62,640 bases of DNA from Nocardioides sp. (GCF_014360585.1 NZ_JACIXG010000023.1:1-62640), one strand, 5' to 3'. Counted from the stretch's first letter, positions 41,364-52,065 are shown. Notes: a model not told the origin generated them from the sequence alone. Program-made: numbers and translations.

Positions 41364-42452
41364 ATGTCCCGCGTACGTCCGATAGCCCCTGCCCTCGCCT
41401 CGGTGCTCGTCCTGCTGACTGCGCTGACCGCCTGCGGGTCCTCGCAGGAGACCGCCGGCGAGCAGGGGAGCGCGGTCTCGGCCGAGCGCTGCGAGCAGAA
41501 CGAGGCGGCCGGGAAGATCACCTACATGTCGGGCTACTACTGGCAGGCGTCGGCCTCGATCATGGAGGCGATCGCCGCGGATCGGCTGGGCTACTTCAAC
41601 GACCTCTGCCTCGACGTCGAGCTCCAGCCGGGCTCGGGCGACGTCTCCCAGAACGCCAAGCTGATCGCTGCCGGGAAGGTGCAGGTCGGGCCGCTCTCGG
41701 AGCAGGACATCATGACCTCCAACGCGAGCGGCCTGAAGGTGCTCGGCGTCTCGTCCTACTCCAACGCCGGCCTCGATGTGCTGATGACCCGCAGCGACAT
41801 CACCGATCTCAGCCAGCTCGAGGGCAAGACCCTCGGTCACAAGGGCTGGGTGCCGGTCGGTGTGCAGGCGATGCTCGCCCAGGCGGGGGTCGACCAGTCG
41901 TCGGTGAAGCAGGTCAAGGTCGGCTACGACCCCGGCATCCTGACCCGCGGGCAGGTCGACGCGCTGGTCGGGTTCGTCTCCAACGAGCCCAACCAGCTGA
42001 AGGAGGCGGGCGAGGAGGTCACCGTCTGGGAGCCGACCGACTTCGACGTGCCCGGCTCGCTGGGCGCCTACTCCGTCAACCCCGCCTGGGCGAAGAAGCA
42101 CCCCACCGCGGTCCAGGACTTCCTCCGCGCCATCTTCAAGGCCTACGCCTACTGTGCCGCCGACGAGCACGTCGAGGAGTGCATCGGCTATCAGCACGAC
42201 CTCGCCGGCGCCGAGTCCGACGAGAAGCACGAGACGGCGATCTGGCGCACCGAGGTCGAGGTCGCTGCCGACAACCCGCTCCCGGGCAAGTTCGGCTCGG
42301 TCGACCCCGACAACGTCGCCGCGCTGGCCGGGGTCGTGACGACGTACGCCGGGCAGAAGGTCACGCCCGAGGACGCCGCCTCCTGGTTCGACACGTCCTT
42401 CGCCGAAGCCGTCGTCGACGACGAGGACAAGGTCATCTGGCCCGCTCCGTGA
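41364..42452 (+). CDS. NMT1/THI5-type substrate-binding lipoprotein
   Basis: The 362-residue protein has a lipobox LTALTACGSS (Cys near residue 24), then an NMT1/THI5-like fold: ITYMSGYYWQASASIMEAIA near 51, VELQPGSGDVSQNAKLIAAG near 88, and KTLGHKGWVPVGVQAMLA near 153. Relatives bind HMP-like thiamine precursors, riboflavin or sulfonates. The aromatic YYW motif fits a flat ring ligand, but this is inference. AAGGAG lies 7 nt before the ATG. No TPP riboswitch is visible in front of this operon. Confidence 0.82.
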   Translation: MSRVRPIAPALASVLVLLTALTACGSSQETAGEQGSAVSAERCEQNEAAGKITYMSGYYWQASASIMEAIAADRLGYFNDLCLDVELQPGSGDVSQNAKLIAAGKVQVGPLSEQDIMTSNASGLKVLGVSSYSNAGLDVLMTRSDITDLSQLEGKTLGHKGWVPVGVQAMLAQAGVDQSSVKQVKVGYDPGILTRGQVDALVGFVSNEPNQLKEAGEEVTVWEPTDFDVPGSLGAYSVNPAWAKKHPTAVQDFLRAIFKAYAYCAADEHVEECIGYQHDLAGAESDEKHETAIWRTEVEVAADNPLPGKFGSVDPDNVAALAGVVTTYAGQKVTPEDAASWFDTSFAEAVVDDEDKVIWPAP

Positions 42453-42483
42453 CACGAGCGGGTTCCTGAGCCGACAGCAGAAA

Positions 42484-42519
42484 GATGGCGACCCTCACGG
42501 ATCCGGGAGGGTCGCCATC
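42484..42519. terminator. Strong hairpin terminator
   Basis: Perfect 13-nt arms GATGGCGACCCTC / GAGGGTCGCCATC (42484-42496, 42507-42519) with a 10-nt loop, followed by GTCGTTCTG. It lies between the convergent lipoprotein and GH3 genes and can serve both. Confidence 0.8.
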
Positions 42520-42545
42520 GTCGTTCTGTGGAACCAGGTTGGGGA

Positions 42546-44393
42546 CTAGTAGGAGAGCCCGTGGCCCAGCGGGAAGAGGTCGGGGATCTCGACCGGCAGC
42601 TTGCCGCTCGGGTCGACCTCGCCGTAGAGCACCCGCACCAGCGACTCGAGCTGGTGAGAGGTGTAGCCGTAGGTGTTGAGGACGGTCGCGGCCTCCGGGA
42701 AGGACGTGACGTCGTAGGGGTTGCGCATCGCGGTCACGACCACCGGGGTGTCGGTGTCGAGCAGCGCCTTGACCAGCTTGGTCTGGGCCACCGCGGCGGG
42801 CGTCGGCTGACCGGTCGACGGGTTGATCTGCCAGGCATTGTTGGTCGGCACCACGACCAGGTCCTTGCCCTCGGCGGCCTCGACCGCAGCGGCGATGTTC
42901 GCGTCGCTCGGCGTGGTGCCCGACTGCAGCACCTGGGTGGTCGCGCCGCGCTTCTGGAGGCCGGCCGCGATGCCCGCGGTCGTGTCGACACCCCAGCCTG
43001 CGACCAGAACGTTCTTCGGCCCGGCCGCCAGCGGCAGCAGGTCGTCGTCGTTCTTCACCAAGGTGGTGGTGCGATCGGAGATGGACTGGGCGTCGGCCTT
43101 GTGCTGCGGGTTGCTGAAGACCGCCGGAGCGACCGCCGCGTCTACGTACGGGTCCTCGAAGATCTCGTTGTCGAGCTTGTGCTTCAGGATCCGGTAGACC
43201 GACTCGTCGAGCCGCTTGCGCGAGATGGTGCCGTCCTTGACGGCGTCGGTGACCGCGGCGTAGGCGACGTCCATCTTCGGCGGGATGAGCAGCTGGTCGG
43301 CGCCGGCCAGGAAGGCCTCGACCGGGGCGACGTCGGCCGGGTAGGTCGCGGCCGCGCCCTGCATGTCGAGGGCGTCGGTGACGATCAGGCCGTCGAAGCC
43401 CATCTCCTCGCGGAGCAGGCCGGTGAGGATCGGCTCGGACATGGTCGCCGGCTCACCGCTGGGGTCGATCGCGGGCACGGTCACGTGCGCCGTCATGATC
43501 GCGTCGATCCCGGCGTCGATCGCGGCCTTGAAAGGCGGCAGGTCGATCTCCTCGAGCTCCTCGCGAGTGTGGGTCACCTCGGGAAGGCCGTAGTGGCTGT
43601 CGACCCCGGTGTCGCCGTGACCGGGGAAGTGCTTGGCGATCGAGGAGAGGTTGCCGTCGTCGAAGCCCTCGACCTCGGCGACGACGATGTCGGAGACCGC
43701 GGCCGGGTCGGCGCCGGGCGAGCGGATCCCGATCACCGGGTTGTTGGGGTTGAGGTTGACGTCGGCGACCGGAGCGTAGTCCTGGGTGACGCCGACGGCG
43801 GCCAGCTCGGTGCCGATCACCTCGGCCGAACGGGCGGCGTCGTCGGTCGAGCCGGAGGCGCCCAGCGCCATCTGCCCGGGCATCTGGGTCGCGCCGCTGG
43901 CGGGACCGAAGCGCGCCACGAGCGCGCCGCCCTCCTGGTCGACGGCGATGTTCAGGGGGATCTTGGGCCGCTGCTGCAGCGCGGCCTGCTGGAGGCCGTT
44001 GGAGAGGGTCGCCACCTGGGCCGGGTCACCGATGTTGTCGGGGCCGCGGGTGGTGAAGTAGATGACGCCGCCGGGCTGGTACTTCGCGATCGCCTGCGCC
44101 GGGGTGTCCACCCCGTAGAGCTTCTGGTTCCCGGCCTTCGCCGCGTCGCTGATGTTGTTGGCGTCGCGTCCGTAGACCTCGATCACGAAGAGCTGGCCGA
44201 TCTTCTGCTGAAGCGACATGTGCTGCATCAGGGAGACGATCTTGCCGTGCTGTGTCGGCGTCCTGCCGCTGGCGGCCGTGGCTTGTTCCGGTCCCGTGGC
44301 GTGGGTTGCTGCGTACGGCATCGCAACCGCCACCGCGGCGGCGAGACCCGCAGCCGCGAGCCTTCCGCACCTAGTCAGTGTCGTTCTGCTCAT
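42546..44393 (-). CDS. Secreted glycoside hydrolase family 3 (NagZ-like)
   Basis: The 615-residue protein has a Sec signal (residues about 1-34, ending ATHATG). The GH3 barrel follows, with the NagZ motif KHFPGHGDTGVDSHYGLP near 255, in which the Asp-His dyad is the acid/base, and the nucleophile region GLIVTDALDMQGA near 337. A C-terminal (alpha/beta) sandwich ends HGLSY. This predicts a beta-N-acetylhexosaminidase acting on wall or environmental amino sugars. The ATG at 44393 is preceded by GGAGAGG. Confidence 0.88.
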   Translation of the reverse strand: MSRTTLTRCGRLAAAGLAAAVAVAMPYAATHATGPEQATAASGRTPTQHGKIVSLMQHMSLQQKIGQLFVIEVYGRDANNISDAAKAGNQKLYGVDTPAQAIAKYQPGGVIYFTTRGPDNIGDPAQVATLSNGLQQAALQQRPKIPLNIAVDQEGGALVARFGPASGATQMPGQMALGASGSTDDAARSAEVIGTELAAVGVTQDYAPVADVNLNPNNPVIGIRSPGADPAAVSDIVVAEVEGFDDGNLSSIAKHFPGHGDTGVDSHYGLPEVTHTREELEEIDLPPFKAAIDAGIDAIMTAHVTVPAIDPSGEPATMSEPILTGLLREEMGFDGLIVTDALDMQGAAATYPADVAPVEAFLAGADQLLIPPKMDVAYAAVTDAVKDGTISRKRLDESVYRILKHKLDNEIFEDPYVDAAVAPAVFSNPQHKADAQSISDRTTTLVKNDDDLLPLAAGPKNVLVAGWGVDTTAGIAAGLQKRGATTQVLQSGTTPSDANIAAAVEAAEGKDLVVVPTNNAWQINPSTGQPTPAAVAQTKLVKALLDTDTPVVVTAMRNPYDVTSFPEAATVLNTYGYTSHQLESLVRVLYGEVDPSGKLPVEIPDLFPLGHGLSY

Positions 44394-44518
44394 GACAACC
44401 TCTCCATCTGCACCGCTGATAGACGGCACGGCGATTCACTTTAGGGGCTATCAACCGGTCATGGAAGAAAATTGCAGAGACTGCGGAATTGGCACGTCCA
44501 ATCGGTAGTTCTGGCGAC

Positions 44519-44576
44519 CGAATCTGTAGTTGTGGAGGACGAAACTCGACATTCGTCACCCACAACTACAGATTCG
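44519..44576. repeat. Palindromic repeat, family R2, full copy
   Basis: Perfect 17-nt outer arms (44519-44535 and 44560-44576; core TGTAGTTGTGG / CCACAACTACA) enclose inner arms GACGAA / TTCGTC (44538-44543, 44552-44557). The inner GACGAAACT and outer CCACAACTACA are shared with 1-36. It lies in the 251-nt gap between divergent genes; the remainder of that gap shows no clear promoter. Confidence 0.7.
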
Positions 44577-44644
44577 CCTGTTGGTGGTGCGGTTTCGGCG
44601 AACGAATTTTGTCAGTTCGGTGGACAGAATGGGTCGGCAGGGAC

Positions 44645-45736
44645 ATGGTGAACCCCGTGCGCATCGTTGTCGGAGCCGCAGCGGCGGCCACTCTCGCTCT
44701 CACCACTCTCACCTTCGCGCCGGCGGCGCCGGCGGCGCAGGCTGCGCTGTCGGTGCCGTCTGGGCAGCCAGGAGGTGCGTATGACTGGACGTCTGTGAAC
44801 GTCGATACGACGCAGGGGTTCCGGGCGCTCGACGCCGTCGACGCGGACACCGCGTGGCTCGGCGGCGACGGCGGGGGAGTCTTCCGTACGACGGATGGCG
44901 GCCAGACCTGGGACGAGGTGTCCCCGCCGGGAGCCGACGAGCTGCTCTTCCGTGACGTCGAGGCGCGCTCGGCGAGCGAGGCGGTGGTGCTCTCGATCGG
45001 CGAGGGCGAGGCGAGCCGGATCTATAAGACTGTCGACGCTGGCGCGACCTGGACCGAGACGTTCCGCTCCGCGGAGCCGGCCGCGTTCTACAACTGTCTC
45101 GACTTTTGGCCCGGTGGCAAGCGCGGCATCGCGATGAGCGACCCGGTGGACGGCGAGTGGCGGATCATCACCACCGCCGACGGTGGCGACACCTGGACGA
45201 TCGCGGACACGCGTGGCCTGGAGGCTCCGGGCGAGGTCGGCTACTCCGCCAGCGGGACCTGCCTGGTCACCGCGGGTGCGCGGGACGCCTGGATCGGTGG
45301 CGGCGGCTCGGCCGCGAAGGTCCACGCCACCCATGACGGTGGCCGTACGTGGTCATCGGCCGACTCCACGATCGCGACCGGCGAGGCCGCCGGAGTCTTC
45401 GGGCTCGGCTTCCGCAACCCCCGCCAGGGGATCGCGGTCGGTGGCGACTTCGGCCTCGAGGACGACGGCGTCGACCGTGCTGCCTACTCCACCGACGGTG
45501 GTCGCACCTGGGTCAACTCGGCATCTGACCTGGGTGGATACCGCGAGGCGGTCGCCTGGATCGGCGGCAGCACCGCGATCGCGGTCGGCCCGAACGGTAG
45601 CGACCTCACCCACGACAACGGCCGCTCCTGGAAGCCGTTCGGCGCCGAGCAGACCCGCTTCCACGTCGTCGACTGTGTCGGCGGCACCTGCTGGGCCGCC
45701 GGCGCCGGTGGGCGCGTCGGAGTGCTCACCAGCTGA
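44645..45736 (+). CDS. Secreted Asp-box (BNR/YCF48-like) beta-propeller protein
   Basis: The 363-residue protein has a Sec signal (residues 1-34) and six Asp-box motifs, one per predicted blade: TTDGGQTW, TVDAGATW, TADGGDTW, THDGGRTW, STDGGRTW and THDNGRSW. This fits a six-bladed propeller of the sialidase/YCF48 type, without the arginine triad of true sialidases being evident. It may bind or cleave a glycan. The ATG at 44645 begins the signal peptide. Confidence 0.8.
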   Translation: MVNPVRIVVGAAAAATLALTTLTFAPAAPAAQAALSVPSGQPGGAYDWTSVNVDTTQGFRALDAVDADTAWLGGDGGGVFRTTDGGQTWDEVSPPGADELLFRDVEARSASEAVVLSIGEGEASRIYKTVDAGATWTETFRSAEPAAFYNCLDFWPGGKRGIAMSDPVDGEWRIITTADGGDTWTIADTRGLEAPGEVGYSASGTCLVTAGARDAWIGGGGSAAKVHATHDGGRTWSSADSTIATGEAAGVFGLGFRNPRQGIAVGGDFGLEDDGVDRAAYSTDGGRTWVNSASDLGGYREAVAWIGGSTAIAVGPNGSDLTHDNGRSWKPFGAEQTRFHVVDCVGGTCWAAGAGGRVGVLTS

Positions 45737-45754
45737 GGGCCAGACCTGCTGAGC

Positions 45755-46162
45755 TCAGATCTTGAGCCCGATCGTCATCGGGCCGCGCGAGGTCATCTCG
45801 TGCTCGCCACGCTCGACGCAGAACTCGTTGCCCTCGGGGTCGCGGAGCGCGACGAAGCCGGTCCCGTCCTCCTTGCGGTGGTCGCCGAAGACGGTGGCGC
45901 CGAGGGCGAGCGCCCGCTCGACCAGCTCGTCACGGGTCGTGTCCTCCGGCTTGATGTCGATGTGGACGCGGTTCTTCGCCGACTTCGCCTCGGGCACCGG
46001 GATGAAGAGGAGCATCATCTCCGTCGAGGGGAAGCTCTTGGCGACGATCACCTCTGGGTCCTCGTCGTAGAAGAGGTGCCAGCCGGTGATCGCCGACCAG
46101 AACTCCGCGAGCGTGCGAGCGTCGGTGCAGTCGAAGGTGAGATGGCGGATCTGGATCGTCAT
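45755..46162 (-). CDS. VOC superfamily (glyoxalase-like) protein
   Basis: The 135-residue protein has two beta-alpha-beta-beta-beta halves: IRHLTFDCTDARTLAEFWSA with RVHIDIKPEDTTRDELVERA, and the C-terminal FVALRDPEGNEFCVERGE. The His and Glu are placed as metal ligands of the fold. Substrate unknown. Resistance, lyase and dioxygenase functions all occur in the family. The ATG at 46162 gives the standard family start. Confidence 0.82.
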   Translation of the reverse strand: MTIQIRHLTFDCTDARTLAEFWSAITGWHLFYDEDPEVIVAKSFPSTEMMLLFIPVPEAKSAKNRVHIDIKPEDTTRDELVERALALGATVFGDHRKEDGTGFVALRDPEGNEFCVERGEHEMTSRGPMTIGLKI

Positions 46163-46201
46163 GGCCGGATCATCCACGATGCCGGGCGCATGAGAAACGG
46201 C

Positions 46202-47830
46202 TTATTCGACGAACTCCGAGACCGTACGCGGCGTAGCCGCTGTCGCGAGCGCGACTGCTGTCTCGAGCGGCACGTCCGGGACCTCCACGTACTCCCGGCC
46301 GGCCGCCGTCATGGCGGTGACCTGGGCGAGCCCGAGGCGACGGTCGAAGTAGGTCTGCCTGACCCGCCAGCCGATGATGCCCTCGGTCTGCAGGGTGGTG
46401 CGAACGGTCGTGAAGGAGCCGGAGCGGACGACCAGGTAGCGATCGGTGAGCGCGTGGCCGAGGTGGCGATGGGCGAGCTCGGCGCCGAGCAGCTCGAGGA
46501 CGAGCGCGATCACCAGCGCCGCGACCGGTAGCCACCAGAGCCAGAGGTCGCCGTAGATCCCGATCAGCACCGTCGGCACCAGCGCGAGCGCCGTCACGAT
46601 CACCGTGCCGAACAGCGCCCGGAACCAGTAACGGCGCCGTGGTCGCGGACCGTGGCCGGTGAGCTCGGCCGAGAACGCGTCCTCACCGAGGATGTCCCTG
46701 CCGACGGTCGACACCACGGACTCCGGCGCTGTCGGCAGGACCGCGGGGAAGTTGTCGTCCAGACCGGTCGTGAGCAGGTTGAGGTCGGCGCCGCCGGCCA
46801 GACCGATCAGTGGGCCGACGGTCGAGGTGGCGCCGCGTACCTTCGCCTCTTCCACCGTCGTCGCGCGGGTGCTGGTCAGGCCGAAGCTGCGCCGCAGCGT
46901 GGTGCCTTCCCGGCCCCGCTCGCGCACCACCTGGAGACCCCACCAGCGCACGACGTAGCCGACGCAGGAGCCGGCCGCCCACACCAGCGCGGCGACGACC
47001 AGCGCGATCGGGATCGCGATCAACAGCATGCTGAGGAACGACTCGATCGGACGGCCGTTGAGCTCACCGTCGTCGATCCGGATCCCGATCGTCCGCTCCC
47101 AGGGGATGAGTTCGGAGAAGGCGCCGAAGAACGCGGCCAGGCCACCGAGCGCGATCGCGAGGTTCTTGAGGTTGAGCGGGGCGTACTTGATCCAGGACCA
47201 GTCGAGCTTGGCGATCACCTCGCCGTCGTCGGCGACGGCTGACGAGACCTGGCTGCCACCGGTGGCGGTCGCCTCGTCGCCGGCTTCGCCAGGGGCCGCG
47301 CCGGACTCGGCCGCCGATGGCGAAGGTGTGGCGTGCAACAGCTCGCGGCGCAGTCGGGCGGCCGATTCCTTGGTCAGGGAGTCGAGGTTGATCTGGCCCT
47401 CGTCGACCCCGGTGCCGACACTGACCTTCGTGACGCCGAGTGCACGGTGGATGAGGGTCGAGTTGAGGTCGACGCTGCGCACCCGATCGAGGCGGGCGGT
47501 CAGGGTGGTGCGGTTGAGCAGGCCCTTGCGGACCTCCAGATGGGTCGGGGTCACCCGATAGGTCGTGGTCAGCCAGGGGATCAGGCCGATGACCGCGGCG
47601 ACCACGGCGATGCCGACGGCGACCAGCAGACCGATGAGCGGGTTGGCCTGCCCGGCACCGAAGGCACCGACGGCGACCGGGATGACGGCCTGGCGCAGCG
47701 TCGAGATCGGGCTGACCACGGCCGTCCACCCGGCCAGACGCTGCCACTCGTCCTCCGGGGCCGGGGGCTGCGGGGGTGTCGGGGGCTGCGGGGGCTGCGG
47801 GGGCTGCGGGGGTGTCTCCGGAGTGCTCAC
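46202..47830 (-). CDS. Multi-domain bacterial PH membrane protein (YdbT-like)
   Basis: The 542-residue protein starts with a Pro/Gln-rich stretch (residues 5-25). It has paired helices near 48-85, 210-265 and 400-440 separated by PH-like domains: TYRVTPTHLEVRKGLLNRTT near 91, VGLQVVRERGREGTTLRRSFG near 290, and DRYLVVRSGSFTTVRTTLQT near 470. This matches YdbT-type proteins with bPH2 domains. The role is unknown, and it pairs with a YdbS-like gene whose stop overlaps its start by four bases. Confidence 0.75.
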   Translation of the reverse strand: MSTPETPPQPPQPPQPPTPPQPPAPEDEWQRLAGWTAVVSPISTLRQAVIPVAVGAFGAGQANPLIGLLVAVGIAVVAAVIGLIPWLTTTYRVTPTHLEVRKGLLNRTTLTARLDRVRSVDLNSTLIHRALGVTKVSVGTGVDEGQINLDSLTKESAARLRRELLHATPSPSAAESGAAPGEAGDEATATGGSQVSSAVADDGEVIAKLDWSWIKYAPLNLKNLAIALGGLAAFFGAFSELIPWERTIGIRIDDGELNGRPIESFLSMLLIAIPIALVVAALVWAAGSCVGYVVRWWGLQVVRERGREGTTLRRSFGLTSTRATTVEEAKVRGATSTVGPLIGLAGGADLNLLTTGLDDNFPAVLPTAPESVVSTVGRDILGEDAFSAELTGHGPRPRRRYWFRALFGTVIVTALALVPTVLIGIYGDLWLWWLPVAALVIALVLELLGAELAHRHLGHALTDRYLVVRSGSFTTVRTTLQTEGIIGWRVRQTYFDRRLGLAQVTAMTAAGREYVEVPDVPLETAVALATAATPRTVSEFVE

Positions 47831-48345
47831 GTCGCGTCCTCAGGTGTCGCGGCGGTGATCGCGACCAGCTTCGCGACGACCTCGAGCGCGAGCGCGTCAT
47901 CGAGGCACGAGATCTCGACGATGCCTGCGGACGAGGCGGTCGAGACCTTGACCGTACGCAGCCCGAAGTGCCGCATCAGCGGCCCCTGGGTCGAGTCGAC
48001 CGTCTGCACCCGGGAGAGCGGCACGATCTCGTCGACGACGGTGAGCCAGCCGTGGCGTACGTGGACGGCGATCTCGGTGACCTCCCACCGGTGGATCCGG
48101 AACCGGACCGACGGCACGAAGGTCAGTCCCGGGACCGGCGCCAGGACCATCAGCGCAACGGCCAGCCAGATCAGCCAGGTCCACCATCCGGAGGGGACCA
48201 GGAGCGCCGTGACCGCCGCGCCGATCGCGAAGGCCAGCCAGAACACGGCACCGATGGCCGAGGTCGTGCGCCAGTAGGCCGGTGCGCGCTCGGAGACCTG
48301 ATGAGCAGGTTCGCGCAGTCGTCGGGGTGCTTCGGGGGTGCTCAC
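47827..48345 (-). CDS. Bacterial PH domain protein (YdbS-like)
   Basis: The 172-residue protein has two hydrophobic segments (AIGAVFWLAFAIGAAVTALL near residue 30 and WWTWLIWLAVALMVLAPV near 55). One bPH2 domain follows: RFRIHRWEVTEIAVHVRHGW and RVQTVDSTQGPLMRHFGLRT. It is the partner of the YdbT-like gene after it. GTG start, beginning 29 nt after the GH1 stop. Confidence 0.75.
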   Translation of the reverse strand: MSTPEAPRRLREPAHQVSERAPAYWRTTSAIGAVFWLAFAIGAAVTALLVPSGWWTWLIWLAVALMVLAPVPGLTFVPSVRFRIHRWEVTEIAVHVRHGWLTVVDEIVPLSRVQTVDSTQGPLMRHFGLRTVKVSTASSAGIVEISCLDDALALEVVAKLVAITAATPEDAT

Positions 48346-48374
48346 AGGAGGCGAGCCTATGGGGTGGCTGGTCT

Positions 48375-49703
<1,329 letters not shown>

Positions 49704-49763
49704 GCCGTCGAGTTTGCCCGTCCGACCCGGCTCTGTCCGCGTTTCGGCTGTGCTCGGCGTACG

Positions 49764-49855
49764 GATCTCGACCCGCAGTCGCGGCTACGCAAGCTCAGCC
49801 GCGCGCTCGCTCGATCTCCTCGCGTTCCCCGAAGCAGGCTTCGGGGAGGCTCGGA
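49764..49855. repeat. Repeat R3 with hairpins between GH1 and ychF
   Basis: It starts GATCTCGACCCGC and ends GAGGCTCGGA as in 28852-28905. It contains the hairpin TCCCCGAAGC / GCTTCGGGGA (49826-49835, 49838-49847) and CGCGGCT / AGCCGCG arms. It lies just before the ychF promoter. Confidence 0.5.
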
Positions 49856-49857
49856 CC

Positions 49858-49863
49858 TAGGAT
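49858..49863 (+). promoter_or_regulatory. Leaderless -10 box for ychF
   Basis: TAGGAT lies 8 nt before the GTG at 49872. Confidence 0.5.
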
Positions 49864-49871
49864 TGTCGATC

Positions 49872-50945
49872 GTGGCACTCACCATCGGCATCGTGGGACT
49901 TCCCAACGCGGGCAAGTCGACCCTCTTCAACGCTCTGACCAAGAACGACGTACTCGCGGCGAACTACCCCTTCGCCACCATCGAGCCCAACGTCGGCGTC
50001 GTCGGGGTGCCCGACGAGCGGCTGCCGGAGCTGGCGAAGATCTACGGGTCCCAGAAGCTGCTGCCGGCCACGGTGCAGTTCGTCGACATCGCCGGGATCG
50101 TGCGCGGCGCGTCGCAGGGTGAGGGTCTGGGGAACAAGTTCCTCTCCCACATCCGCGAGTCCGACGCGATCTGCCAGGTCACCCGGGTGTTCCGCGACGA
50201 CGACGTCACCCACGTCGACGGCAAGGTCGAGCCCGCCAACGACATCTCGACCATCCAGACCGAGCTGATCCTGGCCGACCTGGAGACGGTCGACAAGGCG
50301 ATCCCGCGGCTGGAGAAGGAGTCGCGCAAGGCTCCCGATCTGAAGGCCAATCTCGCCGCCGCGGTCGAGGCCAAGGAGGCCCTCGAAGCCGGCACCCCGA
50401 TCATCGCCACCAAGATCGACCGCGCTCTGATCCGCGACCTGATGCTGCTGACCGCCAAGCCCTACATCTTCGTCTTCAACTGCGACTCCGACGAGCTCGC
50501 CGACGAGGCCCTGAAGGACTCGATGCGCGAGCTGGTCGCTCCCGCCGAGGCGATCTTCCTGGACGCGAAGTTCGAGTCGGAGCTCGTCGAGCTCGACGAG
50601 GACGAGGCCCGCGAGTTCCTGGCCGACGCCGGCGTCGAGGAGCCCGGCCTGGACATCCTGGCCCGTGTCGGCTTCGACACCCTCGGCCTGCAGACCTACC
50701 TGACGGCAGGGCCCAAGGAGGTCCGTGCGTGGGAGATCCCCCAGGGCGCCACCGCCCCCGAGGCCGCCGGTGTCATCCACACCGACTTCCAGAAGGGCTT
50801 CATCAAGGCCGAGATCGTCTCCTACGACGACCTCATCGCGTGCGGCTCGGTCGCCAAGGCTCGTGATCTCGGCAAGGTGCGCATGGAGGGCAAGGACTAC
50901 GTCATGGCCGACGGCGACGTCGTCGAGTTCCGTTTCAACGTCTGA
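49872..50945 (+). CDS. ychF: Redox-regulated ATPase/GTPase YchF (OLA1-type)
   Basis: The 357-residue Obg-family P-loop protein has G1 GLPNAGKSTLFNAL near residues 8-21, the family switch block YPFATIEPNVGVV near 33, and FVDIAGIVRGASQGEGLGNK near 70. NCDSDE replaces the usual NKxD guanine motif, consistent with ATP preference. A coiled-coil domain follows, and then a C-terminal TGS domain (VIHTDFQKGFIKAEIVSYDD). It associates with ribosomes. Confidence 0.96.
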   Translation: MALTIGIVGLPNAGKSTLFNALTKNDVLAANYPFATIEPNVGVVGVPDERLPELAKIYGSQKLLPATVQFVDIAGIVRGASQGEGLGNKFLSHIRESDAICQVTRVFRDDDVTHVDGKVEPANDISTIQTELILADLETVDKAIPRLEKESRKAPDLKANLAAAVEAKEALEAGTPIIATKIDRALIRDLMLLTAKPYIFVFNCDSDELADEALKDSMRELVAPAEAIFLDAKFESELVELDEDEAREFLADAGVEEPGLDILARVGFDTLGLQTYLTAGPKEVRAWEIPQGATAPEAAGVIHTDFQKGFIKAEIVSYDDLIACGSVAKARDLGKVRMEGKDYVMADGDVVEFRFNV

Positions 50946-50954
50946 ACTGCGGTC

Positions 50955-51329
50955 ATGGGCCGCGCCGGGTCTCGTCCACGGAAGCGGAAACGAGCGCCGG
51001 GGACTCATCATCCGGTACCTGATCCGGTGCCTGACAGGACCCCGGAGCGAAACCGGTACGCGTGGGCAAACCTCGAGCGCCCGCTACACACGTCGTTCTG
51101 GTTCGGCGTCGCGGCGGGGATCCTGGTCGCTGGTCTGATCGTCGTCGGGATCGTCGGGGAACACATCGACCCGGATCCGGGCTATGCGATGGTGCCGCCG
51201 GTCGCAGCGTTTGTTGCGCTGATCGCGATGACCATCATGTACGTCATCCTGTTGCTGTGCAACGCTGCGCTGCGCCTCATCGAGCGGCAGGACTCGACGC
51301 GCAAGCCGACCTCCAGGCGCAACCGCTGA
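50955..51329 (+). CDS. Hypothetical small membrane protein
   Basis: The frame encodes up to 124 residues with two helices (FWFGVAAGILVAGLIVVGIVG and VAAFVALIAMTIMYVILLL) joined by an acidic loop (EHIDPDPGYAM), then a basic tail. The first 24 residues are Arg/Pro-rich and may be non-coding. The GTG at 51027 (VPDRTPERN) is a likely true start, giving 100 residues. I do not recognise the family. Confidence 0.55.
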   Translation: MGRAGSRPRKRKRAPGTHHPVPDPVPDRTPERNRYAWANLERPLHTSFWFGVAAGILVAGLIVVGIVGEHIDPDPGYAMVPPVAAFVALIAMTIMYVILLLCNAALRLIERQDSTRKPTSRRNR

Positions 51330-51472
51330 GATGTCTCCGGGGAGCTGTTGCGGCAGTGCCTGGCTGGGGGACACCTCTCCGCTCCTGACGCTTGACGACG
51401 CTGGGCCGGAATGGTCGCGTCGGGAGTCCGGCTAGGCTCTGCCGGAGTCTCGGCTGACGGAGTGGAGCTGTG

Positions 51473-52027
51473 ATGGACGGTCAGGTTGCGGCGATGTGGA
51501 TCGCGTTCCTGATGTTGATGTACGTGCCGACGATCGTCGCGCTGATCCTGATCGTCCGTGGTGCGGTTTTCCGGGGACGGATCACCGGGCTGGACGTTCT
51601 CGACATCGTGATGGTGTTGGTCTTCTGCTGGACCGGTGCTCTCGTCTACTTCCTCATCGCCTTCCTCCGTAGCCGACGGGAGGCGCAGGCCCTGGTCGGT
51701 TCGCGTCCCGCGATCGAGGAGAGCGAGCCGACCTTGGATCGGGTCGATGAGGCGTACGCTCGGGCCTGGGTCGAAGCGCGTACGGCCGGCGACGATGTCC
51801 TGATCGACATGCTCCATCGAGCAGGACTCGGGCCGGAGTGGACCGAGCCGGGTCGGCCGCGGGCGGATCTGTTGCTGGCCATCTGGCAGGCAGGCGCTCC
51901 TCCGAGGTCGAGCTCGAAACAGCTTCGCGAAGCGCTCCGGGCACGGCCTGGGCGCACCGAGGAACTGTCTCGCGACGGTCAGGTGTGGGAGCCGGCGTTG
52001 ATCACCCGTCCGGACGAGTCGCGGTAG
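51473..52027 (+). CDS. Hypothetical membrane protein with phospholipase_D-nuclease-like N-terminus
   Basis: The 184-residue protein has two helices (WIAFLMLMYVPTIVALILIV and DIVMVLVFCWTGALVYFLIA), an arrangement seen in PLDc_N-type membrane segments. A soluble acidic helical part follows (EESEPTLDRVDEAYARAWVE and so on). I do not recognise the C-terminal part. The GTG at 51470 adds one Met. A long palindrome follows its stop. Confidence 0.6.
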   Translation: MDGQVAAMWIAFLMLMYVPTIVALILIVRGAVFRGRITGLDVLDIVMVLVFCWTGALVYFLIAFLRSRREAQALVGSRPAIEESEPTLDRVDEAYARAWVEARTAGDDVLIDMLHRAGLGPEWTEPGRPRADLLLAIWQAGAPPRSSSKQLREALRARPGRTEELSRDGQVWEPALITRPDESR

Positions 52028-52065
52028 AAGAAGCGGCAAGGGCGAAAGAACGACGATCGCGATGG

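Noticed and set aside
42528..44444. A 638-codon open frame on the plus strand opposite the GH3 gene
   Set aside because: It is the antisense of a well-supported GH3 enzyme and reads as Gly/Asp/Arg/Val-rich filler.
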